The notes below the pieces were generated by a model that did no database searches, was not told where the DNA came from, and worked only from the letters and a program-made list of their open reading frames with translations. Made by a program: the position numbers and the translations under genes. From Rhodospirillaceae bacterium (GTDB taxonomy: Bacteria; Pseudomonadota; Alphaproteobacteria; GCA-2731375), in NCBI GenBank assembly GCA_018660265.1, contig JABJKS010000040.1, positions 1 through 64,000 of the forward strand: DNA of 64,000 bases, read 5' to 3'. Numbering within the stretch: the first letter of the stretch is position 1; the number at the start of each line of letters is the position of its first letter. Below are positions 1 to 8,608 of the stretch, one piece after another.

Positions 1-504
1 CGCCACATGCCCCAACCCATTATCGCCTCCATCAATGGCTATGCCCTTGGCGGGGGTATGCTGCTGGCCATGGCCTGCGATGTTCGCGTGGCCGCAGACA
101 GCGCCACATTCGGCTATCCGGAAATCAAGTTGGGGATTTTTCCCGGCACCGGCGGCACCATTTTGCTGGATCGTTTAATCGGCCCGGCCAATGCACGTTC
201 GATCTGCCTGACGGGGGAGCTGTTTGATGCCCAAAGGGCCTATCATCTAGGCCTGATTACCCACCTGGTCGCAAAAGATGATCTGGTAGCAGAGACGGCG
301 CGCCTGGCGGATTTAATGGCCGGGTATTCGCCCGTTGCCATGCGCGAATTGAAATGCGCCCTGAATGCGTCCATGGAATTGAGTTTCGAAGCCGCGCGGG
401 AGGCAGAGATTAAGGCCCACGCCCGTTGCTTCGCGTCAAACGACAGGTTGGAAGGGATGACAGCCTTCGTTGAAAAACGATCACCCAACTTTCGCGGCGA
501 TTAA
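1..504 (+). CDS. Enoyl-CoA hydratase/isomerase family protein, 5' end outside the window
   Basis: The reading frame is open from base 1, so the gene starts upstream; about 167 residues of the crotonase fold remain. The oxyanion-hole glycines are visible in SINGYALGGGM, and the loop FGYPEIKLGIFPGTGGT carries the glutamate that corresponds to the first catalytic Glu of mitochondrial enoyl-CoA hydratase. By eye, the position of the second catalytic Glu is a serine (ARSICLTGE), so the enzyme may be an isomerase, hydrolase or other crotonase rather than a true hydratase. The C-terminus is a typical crotonase helix ending in FRGD. Its stop overlaps the 3' end of the convergent histidine kinase gene by 24 bases. 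Confidence 0.85.
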   Translation, partial: RHMPQPIIASINGYALGGGMLLAMACDVRVAADSATFGYPEIKLGIFPGTGGTILLDRLIGPANARSICLTGELFDAQRAYHLGLITHLVAKDDLVAETARLADLMAGYSPVAMRELKCALNASMELSFEAAREAEIKAHARCFASNDRLEGMTAFVEKRSPNFRGD

Positions 505-2616
505 CTCCAAAAGCTCACCTTGGGTCGCGCCTACGAATTCATCGATCCCGGCTTCTTCCGGGGCGCCATTGTTCAACGTCAACTCCTGGCGGGCATCTTC
601 GGTATTACCCAACAGACGTTCGGCGGGCAACAGCATGGTCACCGTTGTGCCTTGACCAAATTCGGATTTGATATCCAAAGTGCCGCCATGCAGTTCACAC
701 AAATGCAGGGCCAAGGGCAGCCCCAAACCAGTGCCTTCGACGCGGCGGGTAATAGACCCATCCACTTGGGCGAATGGGGTCATGGCCACGGGGATATCTT
801 TTTCATTCATGCCGATACCCGTGTCGGCTACCCACAATTCAATCTGTTCTTCGCCGCTTTCATTGTTCTTGCGACGCCCGGTCCCGACGGTGACTTGTCC
901 GCCTTCAAGGGTAAATTTGATCGCATTGGACAGCAAATTCAGTATGACCTGCTTTAAAGCTCGTTGATCCGCAAGGATCAGGTCAATATCAGGATCTATT
1001 TCTGTGATCACCCTGACCCGGCCCTCGCTGGCTCTCTCTTGGGTCAAACGCGCTGTTGCAACCACTATTTCAGACAGCAGGAATTGCTCTTCAACCAATT
1101 CGAATTGGCCGGCCTCTACCTTGGCCAGATCCAGCAGGTCATTGATAATTGATAGCAGGTGCTGGCCACTGTCGTTGATATCCTTGGAATATTCGAGATA
1201 TTTCGGCGAATTAAGCGGTCCAAAAAGTTCTCCCACCAAAATTTCCGAAAATCCGATGATCGCGTTCAAGGGCGTCCGCAGTTCGTGCGAGGTATTTGCC
1301 AGGAATTCGGACTTGGCGCGATTAGCCAGCTCCGCCTGCTCCTTCGCGACGCGCAGGGCCTGTTCGGCGTTTTGCTGTTCGGTCACATTTTGGCAGACCG
1401 CCAAGACCCCGCCGCCGGGCATGGCAAAGGTCCTGAATTCGAGAATGTCTCCATTCAACCGCGTACGTTGATAGCTATTCGGCACAACGCCATATGTTTT
1501 CTCAATGTACTGTTCGGTAAGCTCATCCACATCGCCAGGGCCAAATTCCCCATTCTCGGCGCTCAGGCGCAACAGGTCGCGTACCGTCCGGCATTTAGCG
1601 ACACGTTCGGGATCAAGCCCCTGCAATTCGTACAATCCCTCATTCAAGGCAACGATCTCGCCATTCGATCCGACAAAGGCAATACCCACATCCAGATTGC
1701 CAAAGATCGCCTCCAACTCCTCCGACCGTTTACGCAGATCTTCCTGGTCCCGCTTGGACGCCGTGATATCGGTGATCGCAATCGTTATACCGCCGTCGGG
1801 CATCCGGTTCCGGCGCACGTCCAAGGTCTGACCATTACCGCCGGTCATTTCCTGCTGTGCTGGCTCACCGCGCAACAAGGCCTGGGCCCGCTTTTGAATA
1901 CCTGCAGGGGACGTGTCCTCAAAAACACCTGCTTCACCCAGAAACTGGCACAGACTTTCGATTGAAAGGCCAACTTCGGCAAACTCAGAAGTCACGCCAA
2001 ATAGATCAAAATACCTTTGGTTCCAAGTCATCAAATTGCCAGCGCTGTCGAAGACGACGATCCCCTGGTCGATGCTTTCCAAGGTAGATCGCAGCAAATC
2101 GGACCTTTTGTCCAGCGCCCAGCTTTGTTGTTTCTGCCGGGTGATATCGATGCAGCTTAATAAACGCCCACCGCCCTCTGTCGTCTGCTCTGTAAATCGC
2201 AAGCTGCGGCCATCAGTCAGACTAACTTCCCATTCTACTTGCTGGGGTTGGGCCCGTTTCGCCACGTCTTCCAAGAAGGCCGGCACGCGATGGGCCGCGT
2301 CGACAAAAATGCCTGCCTCTGCCAGCGCACGGAAGAATTCCAGGCGGCTGTATCGCTGATCCTTCACACCGTGTATCGTTGGCAACAGCTGTAGCAGCTT
2401 GTCGTTGACCTGCTGTAATTGGTCGGTTTGGTCGAAATAGGCCATCGCCAGGGGAAGGGCGCTGACGATATCCGCGTCATTTGTCAGGGTTTTGGGCGCA
2501 AGATTTGAAGCATAGCCACGGCGCATTATCACGGCCAGCCCAATCCCTGCCACTAGCAGGCACGTAACAGCCAATATGATAATTGTGTAGTCCAATGCCG
2601 CCATCAAATCTCTCAA
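481..2616 (-). CDS. PAS-domain sensor histidine kinase
   Basis: A 711-residue hybrid-free sensor kinase. One hydrophobic segment at about residues 8-31 should anchor it in the inner membrane with almost no periplasmic part. Three PAS-like modules follow (about 45-160, 168-288 and 298-415), then a coiled linker and a HisKA domain with the phospho-accepting His near residue 444 in ANTSHELRTPLNAIIGF. The ATPase domain has its N box (NLLSNAIKFT), G1 box (DTGIGM) and G2 box (GTGLGLPL). There is no receiver domain and no response regulator next to it, so its partner is elsewhere. The architecture resembles PleC/DivJ-type alphaproteobacterial kinases. The start at 2616 is the first of two close ATGs (the other is four codons in). 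Confidence 0.9.
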   Translation of the reverse strand: MRDLMAALDYTIIILAVTCLLVAGIGLAVIMRRGYASNLAPKTLTNDADIVSALPLAMAYFDQTDQLQQVNDKLLQLLPTIHGVKDQRYSRLEFFRALAEAGIFVDAAHRVPAFLEDVAKRAQPQQVEWEVSLTDGRSLRFTEQTTEGGGRLLSCIDITRQKQQSWALDKRSDLLRSTLESIDQGIVVFDSAGNLMTWNQRYFDLFGVTSEFAEVGLSIESLCQFLGEAGVFEDTSPAGIQKRAQALLRGEPAQQEMTGGNGQTLDVRRNRMPDGGITIAITDITASKRDQEDLRKRSEELEAIFGNLDVGIAFVGSNGEIVALNEGLYELQGLDPERVAKCRTVRDLLRLSAENGEFGPGDVDELTEQYIEKTYGVVPNSYQRTRLNGDILEFRTFAMPGGGVLAVCQNVTEQQNAEQALRVAKEQAELANRAKSEFLANTSHELRTPLNAIIGFSEILVGELFGPLNSPKYLEYSKDINDSGQHLLSIINDLLDLAKVEAGQFELVEEQFLLSEIVVATARLTQERASEGRVRVITEIDPDIDLILADQRALKQVILNLLSNAIKFTLEGGQVTVGTGRRKNNESGEEQIELWVADTGIGMNEKDIPVAMTPFAQVDGSITRRVEGTGLGLPLALHLCELHGGTLDIKSEFGQGTTVTMLLPAERLLGNTEDARQELTLNNGAPEEAGIDEFVGATQGELLELIAAKVG

Positions 2617-2751
2617 TTGTGCGAATGGGCACCGAATGGTGCCGGCAACATGTACGTTTTGCCTGTACTAACAATAACTTGCTGGGGTTAATGATAGATT
2701 AAGTGAACGAATTTGCTTGCTATTGTGACGCCAATTCACCGACCCTGCGGC

Positions 2752-3366
2752 ATGACTAAATCGCCTGCCTTGGAACCATTATTATCTGAAATCAGCCGCT
2801 GCCAATTGTGTGCGGCGGACCTGCCCCTTGGCCCGCGCCCGGTGCTTCGGGCCGGGGCGGCGGCACGACTTCTTATAATCGGACAGGCACCGGGCACGAA
2901 GGTTCATGCGAGTGGCATACCCTGGGATGATCCAAGCGGCGATCGCCTGCGCGATTGGCTGCAAATTGGAGCGGACGTCTTTTACGATCAAAACAAGGTC
3001 GCGATCATGCCCATGGGCTTTTGCTATCCGGGGCGTCTGCCCAAGGGCGGCGACCGCCCACCGCGTCCGGAATGCGCGCCCGCGTGGCATGCCGACCTTT
3101 TGCGCCATCTGCCGAACATCGAACTATGTGTGCTGGCCGGTGCCTATGCCCAAGCCTATTATTTGCCAGATCGTCGTGCGGGCGGACGCGCAGGCCCTGG
3201 TAAGGGAACTGTCACGGAAACCGTACGGGCCTGGCGGGACCATGGCCCACGGTTTTTGCCCCTGCCCCATCCTTCCTGGCGTACCAAAAGCTGGCAAAAA
3301 CGCAATCCATGGTTTGATGAAGAGGTTCTGCCCGCATTGCGCCAACGCGTGCGCGAAATCCTTTGA
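2752..3366 (+). CDS. Uracil-DNA glycosylase family protein
   Basis: A 204-residue protein of the UDG superfamily. It has the motif-1 water-activating loop (LLIIGQAPG), a following IPWDDPSGDRLRDWL segment, and the C-terminal DNA-intercalation motif LPHPSW. An N-terminal C-x2-C pair (CQLC) precedes the fold; I cannot tell whether it binds a metal cluster with later cysteines. It probably acts in base excision of uracil or damaged bases. I chose the ATG at 2752 (MTKSPAL) over the in-frame start at 2713, because the first 13 residues of the longer form do not look like part of the family. The gene is convergent with the nitroreductase, with only three bases between the stop codons. Confidence 0.8.
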   Translation: MTKSPALEPLLSEISRCQLCAADLPLGPRPVLRAGAAARLLIIGQAPGTKVHASGIPWDDPSGDRLRDWLQIGADVFYDQNKVAIMPMGFCYPGRLPKGGDRPPRPECAPAWHADLLRHLPNIELCVLAGAYAQAYYLPDRRAGGRAGPGKGTVTETVRAWRDHGPRFLPLPHPSWRTKSWQKRNPWFDEEVLPALRQRVREIL

Positions 3367-3369
3367 CGT

Positions 3370-4209
3370 CTATTCCAGCGTGAACTTGTGTCGGCGCAGA
3401 TAGTCGGCCAAGTCATCGCGCTCTCGCACAGAGACCTGCCGGGTCTTATCCTCGGACCAGCCATAAAAATCTACCTCGCCATATTCTGCCATCTTCCGAT
3501 ATTTTTCAGGCGGTATCGTATAAATGCCGTGCCGGCGATGATCATAGGCATCGATTTGTTCCGGCAATTGGCTATCGTCATATTGATCCGTATGGACGAC
3601 AATCTCGGGCGGCAGACGGGTCGAGGTGAAGCCCGGATGGGCGGGATAGCCCAAACACATACCGGCAAGGGGAAATACGTAATCAGGCAGAGCGGTAATC
3701 TCGGCGATCGTGTTAATATGATTACGCACCACACTAATAGGGCAGCAGCCAAGGCCGGCGGCCTCTGCCGCAGTGATGAAATTCTGCAGGACCAATCCGG
3801 TATCCACGGCGGCATTAAGAAAGGCGTCCAGATGATCGTTGGCAAATGGATGGCCACGCAATTCAGACAACCGGCGAATGCGCCGGGAATCGCCGCAAAA
3901 CAGCAAGAATACCGGGCAAGTTCCGATCCATCCCATATCTGGCATCAGGGCGGCAATTGCCGCGCGCTTTTCCGGATCCTGAATGCGGATAATGGCAATT
4001 TGTTGCAAATCCGACTTGGCCGGTGCCGAGAGGGCGCAGGCATACAACAAGTTCAAGGTTTCTTCAGCCACGGGATCATCCAGAAACCGCCGGTGGGTAC
4101 GATGCGACAACAGCGCGGCCAGGGTATCCTGCCCCGGTCCCGGCGCAACCTCCCCCACATTGGTATCCATGCCAAAACGCTGCGCTGCAAGATCCGCCAA
4201 TTTACCCAT
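3370..4209 (-). CDS. NfsA/FRP-type nitroreductase family oxidoreductase
   Basis: A 279-residue FMN-dependent, NAD(P)H-using oxidoreductase of the nitroreductase fold. The FMN-binding start is recognisable (LLSHRTHRRFLDDPV, the usual R-x-S/T-x-R phosphate contact), as are the central GLGCCPISVVRN segment and MCLGYPAHPG, both typical of the NfsA/Frp branch. Such enzymes reduce quinones, nitroaromatics or flavins; the natural substrate cannot be read from the sequence. The start at 4209 sits next to the start of the divergent lipoprotein gene (4249), leaving a 39-base shared promoter region. Confidence 0.88.
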   Translation of the reverse strand: MGKLADLAAQRFGMDTNVGEVAPGPGQDTLAALLSHRTHRRFLDDPVAEETLNLLYACALSAPAKSDLQQIAIIRIQDPEKRAAIAALMPDMGWIGTCPVFLLFCGDSRRIRRLSELRGHPFANDHLDAFLNAAVDTGLVLQNFITAAEAAGLGCCPISVVRNHINTIAEITALPDYVFPLAGMCLGYPAHPGFTSTRLPPEIVVHTDQYDDSQLPEQIDAYDHRRHGIYTIPPEKYRKMAEYGEVDFYGWSEDKTRQVSVRERDDLADYLRRHKFTLE

Positions 4210-4248
4210 AATGTCCGCTCCCTCTCATTTACAAAGCCTAATCATATT

Positions 4249-5211
4249 ATGCCATTTATCGCACTTGTCTGCGCCCTTGTGATTTTGGGTGCCTGTGCCC
4301 CCAGGGTCCAGGACTTCCAACCCGGCCTGATGGCAGCCAAACTTAAGGCCGACAGCTTTGTGACCGAGGATGGCAAGGCCTTGCCCTTGCGGATGTGGCC
4401 GGCCCAAGGGGTGCCCAATGCCATCCTTGTCGCCCTGCACGGCTTCAACATGTACAGCAATTATTTCGCCGATCCTGCCGCATCCTGGACCCAACAAGGC
4501 ATCACCACCTATGCCTATGATCAACGGGGCTTTGGTGCCTCGCCCGAGGCGCGGATCTGGGGCGGGGCGGAAGCCATGGCATCCGATGCAAGGGCGTTTT
4601 TGCGATTGGCGGCCAGGCGTCATCCGGGCCTGCCGGTTTATCTATTGGGCGACAGTATGGGTGCCGCTGTAGCCGTATTGGCGACCGCCGAACAGAAAGC
4701 TCAGGACGTCGATGGCGTCATATTGGTGGCACCGGGCCTGTGGGGTGGTCAATCCATGCATCCCGCACTGCGTTTTGGCCTATGGTTGTCAGCCCACACC
4801 ATGCCCTGGAATACGGCCACGGGCAGCGGCCTAAAACGTCAGGCTTCCGACAATATTCCTATGCTGCGCGCCTTAGGCCGCGACCCATTGGTGATCCGCC
4901 ATACCCGCATTGACGCGATCTATGGTGTTACCGATTTAATGGGCAAAGCCTATGATGCCGCCCCGTCTTTAAAGTTGCGAACCTTGCTGTTGTATGGCGA
5001 TCTGGATGAAATTGTGCCCCTTGAACCGGTGCAACAAACCATCAGCCGTCTGCCCGCACCTCCCACATTCGCCCTGTATCCAAAGGGCTGGCACATGTTG
5101 TTGCGGGATCTGCAGGCGAAAGTCGTCTGGTCCGACATCGCCAGCTGGATCAACGACCCCGCAGCCGCCCTGCCCTCCGGTGCCTCAGGAATTGCCCAAG
5201 CAAGGCGGTAA
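4249..5211 (+). CDS. Lipoprotein alpha/beta hydrolase (lysophospholipase-like)
   Basis: A 320-residue serine hydrolase with a lipoprotein signal: a hydrophobic stretch followed by the lipobox LGAC, so the mature protein should be lipid-anchored at Cys16. The hydrolase core shows the oxyanion-hole region (LHGFNMYS), the nucleophile elbow GDSMG, a late acidic residue in YGDLDEIVP, and the catalytic His in GWHMLL. This order matches the monoacylglycerol lipase/lysophospholipase branch. The frame stays open far upstream (to 3388), but that part lies antisense to the nitroreductase. The ATG at 4249 is favoured because the signal peptide begins exactly there. Confidence 0.88.
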   Translation: MPFIALVCALVILGACAPRVQDFQPGLMAAKLKADSFVTEDGKALPLRMWPAQGVPNAILVALHGFNMYSNYFADPAASWTQQGITTYAYDQRGFGASPEARIWGGAEAMASDARAFLRLAARRHPGLPVYLLGDSMGAAVAVLATAEQKAQDVDGVILVAPGLWGGQSMHPALRFGLWLSAHTMPWNTATGSGLKRQASDNIPMLRALGRDPLVIRHTRIDAIYGVTDLMGKAYDAAPSLKLRTLLLYGDLDEIVPLEPVQQTISRLPAPPTFALYPKGWHMLLRDLQAKVVWSDIASWINDPAAALPSGASGIAQARR

Positions 5212-5277
5212 TTGCTTATTAACTCCAATACGCTAACACTATATCCCCTAACATGTGAAAGGTGGGAGATTTCCTTC

Positions 5278-5541
5278 ATGACCCATTTTCTGAAAACAGA
5301 TGACAATCCGGACGGCCATCGCCTAGAAGACATCCTGGTGATGGTCCGAGGTGATATGATCAAACGGGCCGTTCTCATCCTTGATGACGACCGGCCCGAA
5401 GCCCGCAAGGTTCTGGCCAACAACGTTCAGATCATGTCCATGCTGACGGAATGCATCGACCTGGCGGAGGAAAACACCACCGTACTGACCAAAGCCTTTG
5501 GCCCCAGCCAACCCGGCAAACCACGTATCGGTGAAAGCTGA
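5278..5541 (+). CDS. Small conserved-looking protein of unknown function
   Basis: An 87-residue soluble, acidic protein that I do not recognise. The ATG at 5278 is preceded by a good ribosome-binding site (GGTGGGAG about 9 bases upstream), which favours it over the in-frame start at 5212. It has no signal peptide, membrane segment or cysteine. The centre (DMIKRAVLILDDDRPEARK) looks helical and charged. It lies between the lipoprotein hydrolase and the FAD-linked dehydrogenase on the same strand. Spacing of 66 and 108 bases suggests its own or a shared transcript, but gives no functional hint. Confidence 0.6.
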   Translation: MTHFLKTDDNPDGHRLEDILVMVRGDMIKRAVLILDDDRPEARKVLANNVQIMSMLTECIDLAEENTTVLTKAFGPSQPGKPRIGES

Positions 5542-5649
5542 ACAGTTTCAAGGGCTGGTATCTCTAATATCGAGGTTCTTGGACAATTCACCAAGCCAGC
5601 GTAAACTGACCCCAGTACTGTGTTTCCTATTGGGGATTATCATAACGTC

Positions 5650-7026
5650 ATGGCCGAACTTATTGATCAAATCCGCGACATCGTCGGTGAACGCGGCGTC
5701 GTGGTACACGAGGATTTGCTGGGCCGAAGTGCCGGGTTTCGACACCCGAACGAAACCTTGCAGGCGAAATTCCTGGTCCGCCCCGCCAACACCGACGAAG
5801 TCTCCAAAGTTTTAAAGCTATGCAATGATGCAGGCCAGGCTGTGGTCAGCCAGGGCGGATTGACCGGCCTGGTGGACGGAAACATTGCTGGCCGGGATGA
5901 AGTAATCTTGAGCCTGGAACGGATGCGCGAGATTGAAGAGATCGATCCCGCCTCCTCTTCCATGACCGTGCAGACAGGCGTTACACTGCAATCTGTGCAA
6001 GAGGCCGCGGACGAGGCCGGCTTTTTCTTTCCCCTTGATCTGGGCGGGCGTGGTTCTGCGACCCTAGGGGGTAATGTCTCCACCAACGCAGGCGGCAACC
6101 GGGTCGTCCGCTATGGCATGGCGCGCGATATGGTGCTGGGGATGGAGGCTGTGCGGGCCGACGGTACGGTGCTGAATTCCCTGAACAAAACCATCAAGGA
6201 CAACGCGGGCTATAACCTAAAGCATCTGTTTATTGGTTCTGAAGGGACGTTGGGTGTGGTCACCCGTTTGGTCCTGCGCCTGCGCCCGAAACCGGCCAGT
6301 CAGGAAACCGCTTTTCTGGCGGTGGACGATTTCAACAAGCTGCCGAAATTGCTGAATTTCTGTAATGGCCGCTCGGGCGGTGGTCTGTCGGCGTTTGAGG
6401 TGATGTGGAAGGAATATTTTCAACTTGTTCTTTCGACCCCCGGCGCAGCACAGCCCTTACCTGGCGACTATCCTTTCTACGTCCTGATGGAAGTCATCGG
6501 CGGCGATACGCAAGGTGACGGCGAACGCTTCGAAAATATGCTGGCCGCTGCGTTGGAAGAAGGCCTGTTGGTCGATGCGGTCATCGCCAAATCAGAGGGC
6601 GAACGCCAGGCCATGTGGGCCCTGCGTGACGATGTGGAAAGTCTGGACCGCTGGGGGCCCCGGGTTGGCTTTGACGTGGGCCTGCCCATTGCGGAGATGC
6701 CCGCCTATTTGGATGAAATCGACAAACCCATCGTGGCTGAGTGGCCAGACCGAAAACGCGCCGTCTTTGGCCATTTGGGCGACGGCAACTTGCACATCAC
6801 CTATTCGGTGGGAGAAAACGGTGCCAACGTTAAAAAGGTCATAGATGACGCCGTCTACCTGCCCTTGGCCAGCCGGGGCGGTTCAGTCTCTGCTGAACAT
6901 GGAATTGGGTTGGCCAAAAAAGCCTATCTGGAAGTCTCCCGCAGCCCGGCGGAAATTGAATTGATGCGGGAATTGAAAACGATGATGGACCCGAACAATA
7001 TTCTAAACCCCGGTAAGATTTTTTAG
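5650..7026 (+). CDS. FAD-binding oxidoreductase (D-2-hydroxyglutarate/glycolate dehydrogenase type)
   Basis: A 458-residue flavoprotein of the vanillyl-alcohol-oxidase fold, GlcD/D2HGDH branch. The N-terminal FAD domain contains the pyrophosphate-binding loop (VSQGGLTGLVDG) and the second FAD stretch (GGNVSTNAGG, then GSEGTLGVVTRL). The C-terminal FAD-oxidase domain has the metal-site histidines in GHLGDGNLHI and the closing SAEHGIG motif. Such enzymes oxidise D-2-hydroxyacids and pass electrons to a flavoprotein or quinone. The start is ATG 5650 (MAELIDQI). Its TAG stop overlaps the GTG start of soxB by one base, so the two are translationally coupled and the substrate may feed the same pathway. 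Confidence 0.87.
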   Translation: MAELIDQIRDIVGERGVVVHEDLLGRSAGFRHPNETLQAKFLVRPANTDEVSKVLKLCNDAGQAVVSQGGLTGLVDGNIAGRDEVILSLERMREIEEIDPASSSMTVQTGVTLQSVQEAADEAGFFFPLDLGGRGSATLGGNVSTNAGGNRVVRYGMARDMVLGMEAVRADGTVLNSLNKTIKDNAGYNLKHLFIGSEGTLGVVTRLVLRLRPKPASQETAFLAVDDFNKLPKLLNFCNGRSGGGLSAFEVMWKEYFQLVLSTPGAAQPLPGDYPFYVLMEVIGGDTQGDGERFENMLAAALEEGLLVDAVIAKSEGERQAMWALRDDVESLDRWGPRVGFDVGLPIAEMPAYLDEIDKPIVAEWPDRKRAVFGHLGDGNLHITYSVGENGANVKKVIDDAVYLPLASRGGSVSAEHGIGLAKKAYLEVSRSPAEIELMRELKTMMDPNNILNPGKIF

Positions 7027-8282
7027 TGAGCAAATACTCTCTAACCAGTCTTATCCGCCATGGCCTGACCGGGCACCGGGGCTGGAAACCAGCCTGGCGG
7101 CACCCGGAGCCGAAGGCGGAATATGACGCCGTCATCGTTGGTGGCGGCGGGCATGGTCTGGCGACCGCCTATTATCTGGCGAAGAACCACGGCACGACGA
7201 ATATCGCAGTGCTGGAAAAAGGTTGGCTGGGCGGCGGCAATACGGGGCGGAATACGACGATTGTTCGCTCCAACTACCTGCTTGACGGCAATGCGAAATT
7301 TTACGAACACGGCATGAAACTGTGGGAAGGGTTGAGCCAGGATCTGAACTACAATGTCATGTTCTCTCAGCGCGGCGTGCTGAACCTGGCCCATTCCAAG
7401 GGCCAGCTGGAAACCTTTCGCCGCCGGGGCAATGCCATGCGTCTAAACGGCATCGATGCGGAAATTCTAAACCGGGACGACGTCGCCAAATTCGTTCCCG
7501 CCATGGACACCTCCCCCAACACACGCTTCCCCATCGAAGGCGGCCTGTTGCAACCACGCGGCGGCTCTGCCCGCCATGATGCGGTGGCCTGGGGCTATGC
7601 CAGGTCGGCGGATCAACGGGGCGTCGATATCATCCAGAATTGCGAAGTGACCGGCATTCGGCGGGATCAAAACGGTGTCCTCGGCGTAGAGACCAGCCGG
7701 GGTTATATCGCCACGAAAAAAATTGGCCTGGCGGTCGCGGGCCATTCCAGCCAACTGGCGGCAATGGCGGATGTACGATTACCAATCGAATCCCATGTCC
7801 TCCAGGCCATGGTCAGCGAACCGGTCAAACCGGTGCTGGATACAGTCGTCACCTTTGGCGCGGCGCATCTTTATGTCAGCCAGTCCGACAAAGGCGAATT
7901 GGTCATGGGTGGTGACATTGATGGCTATAACTCCTTTGCCCAAAGAGGCAGCCTGGCCGTTATCGAGCATGTGACGACGTGTCTGGTCGCACTGTTCCCG
8001 CAATTCAGCCGGCTGCGCATATTGCGCACCTGGGGCGGCATCATGGATATGACCACGGATGGCAGCCCGATCATCGGCACCACGCCGGTACCGGGATTGT
8101 TCCTGAACGGGGGCTGGTGCTACGGCGGCTTCAAGGCGACACCTGCATCGGGATGGGTCTTCGCCCATACCCTCGCCACCGGACAACCCCATGCCCTGAA
8201 CGCTGAATTAAGCCTGGATCGTTTTCATACGGGCCGGGTGCTGGATGAAAAGGGTGCCGGCCCTTATCCCTGGCTGCATTAG
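7026..8282 (+). CDS. soxB: Sarcosine oxidase subunit beta
   Basis: At 418 residues it has the normal length for the beta subunit of heterotetrameric sarcosine oxidase. This subunit holds the non-covalent FAD and the covalent FMN, and demethylates sarcosine to glycine. The Rossmann dinucleotide motif is at about residue 35 (VIVGGGGHGLATAYYL), followed by GGGNTGRNTTI and, near the end, the FAD-contacting GGWCYGGFKATPASG. The N-terminal leader (SLIRHGLTGHRGW) is typical of SoxB. Translation starts at GTG 7026, overlapping the upstream stop. SoxD follows after 17 bases, and the order B-D-A-G is the standard operon. Confidence 0.95.
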   Translation: MSKYSLTSLIRHGLTGHRGWKPAWRHPEPKAEYDAVIVGGGGHGLATAYYLAKNHGTTNIAVLEKGWLGGGNTGRNTTIVRSNYLLDGNAKFYEHGMKLWEGLSQDLNYNVMFSQRGVLNLAHSKGQLETFRRRGNAMRLNGIDAEILNRDDVAKFVPAMDTSPNTRFPIEGGLLQPRGGSARHDAVAWGYARSADQRGVDIIQNCEVTGIRRDQNGVLGVETSRGYIATKKIGLAVAGHSSQLAAMADVRLPIESHVLQAMVSEPVKPVLDTVVTFGAAHLYVSQSDKGELVMGGDIDGYNSFAQRGSLAVIEHVTTCLVALFPQFSRLRILRTWGGIMDMTTDGSPIIGTTPVPGLFLNGGWCYGGFKATPASGWVFAHTLATGQPHALNAELSLDRFHTGRVLDEKGAGPYPWLH

Positions 8283-8299
8283 GTCGATAGGGAAATGGC

Positions 8300-8608
8300 A
8301 TGATTTTAATTACCTGCCCCCACTGCGGTCCGCGCCAGGAAAGCGAGTTTACCTATGGCGGTGACGGGGCAAATGCACGACCGGCGGCGCCCGAAGATGT
8401 GGATGACGCGGCCTGGATCGATTACCTCCACCTGCGCGATAATCACAAGGGTCCACATGATGAACTGTGGCAGCACGTCCAGGGCTGTCGCCGCTGGTTG
8501 CAGGTGCGCCGTGATGTTGTGACACACCAGGTCATAAGCTGCCATGTTTTGTCGGCGGACATAGCGGACCTGGCGGACTCGGCGGATATGGTGGAGGGTG
8601 AAAGATGA
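8300..8608 (+). CDS. soxD: Sarcosine oxidase subunit delta
   Basis: A 102-residue zinc-binding subunit of heterotetrameric sarcosine oxidase. The N-terminal CPHCG motif supplies two Zn ligands; the later His and Cys of the family are seen in LWQHVQGCRRW. The FTYGGD segment and the C-terminal ADSADMVEGER region, which crosses into the alpha-subunit gene, are typical. The stop overlaps the soxA start as ATGA, so translation is coupled. Confidence 0.95.
   Translation: MILITCPHCGPRQESEFTYGGDGANARPAAPEDVDDAAWIDYLHLRDNHKGPHDELWQHVQGCRRWLQVRRDVVTHQVISCHVLSADIADLADSADMVEGER

Noticed and set aside
3388-4248. Long N-terminal extension of the lipoprotein hydrolase frame
   Set aside because: It is antisense to the nitroreductase; the signal peptide and lipobox begin exactly at ATG 4249.
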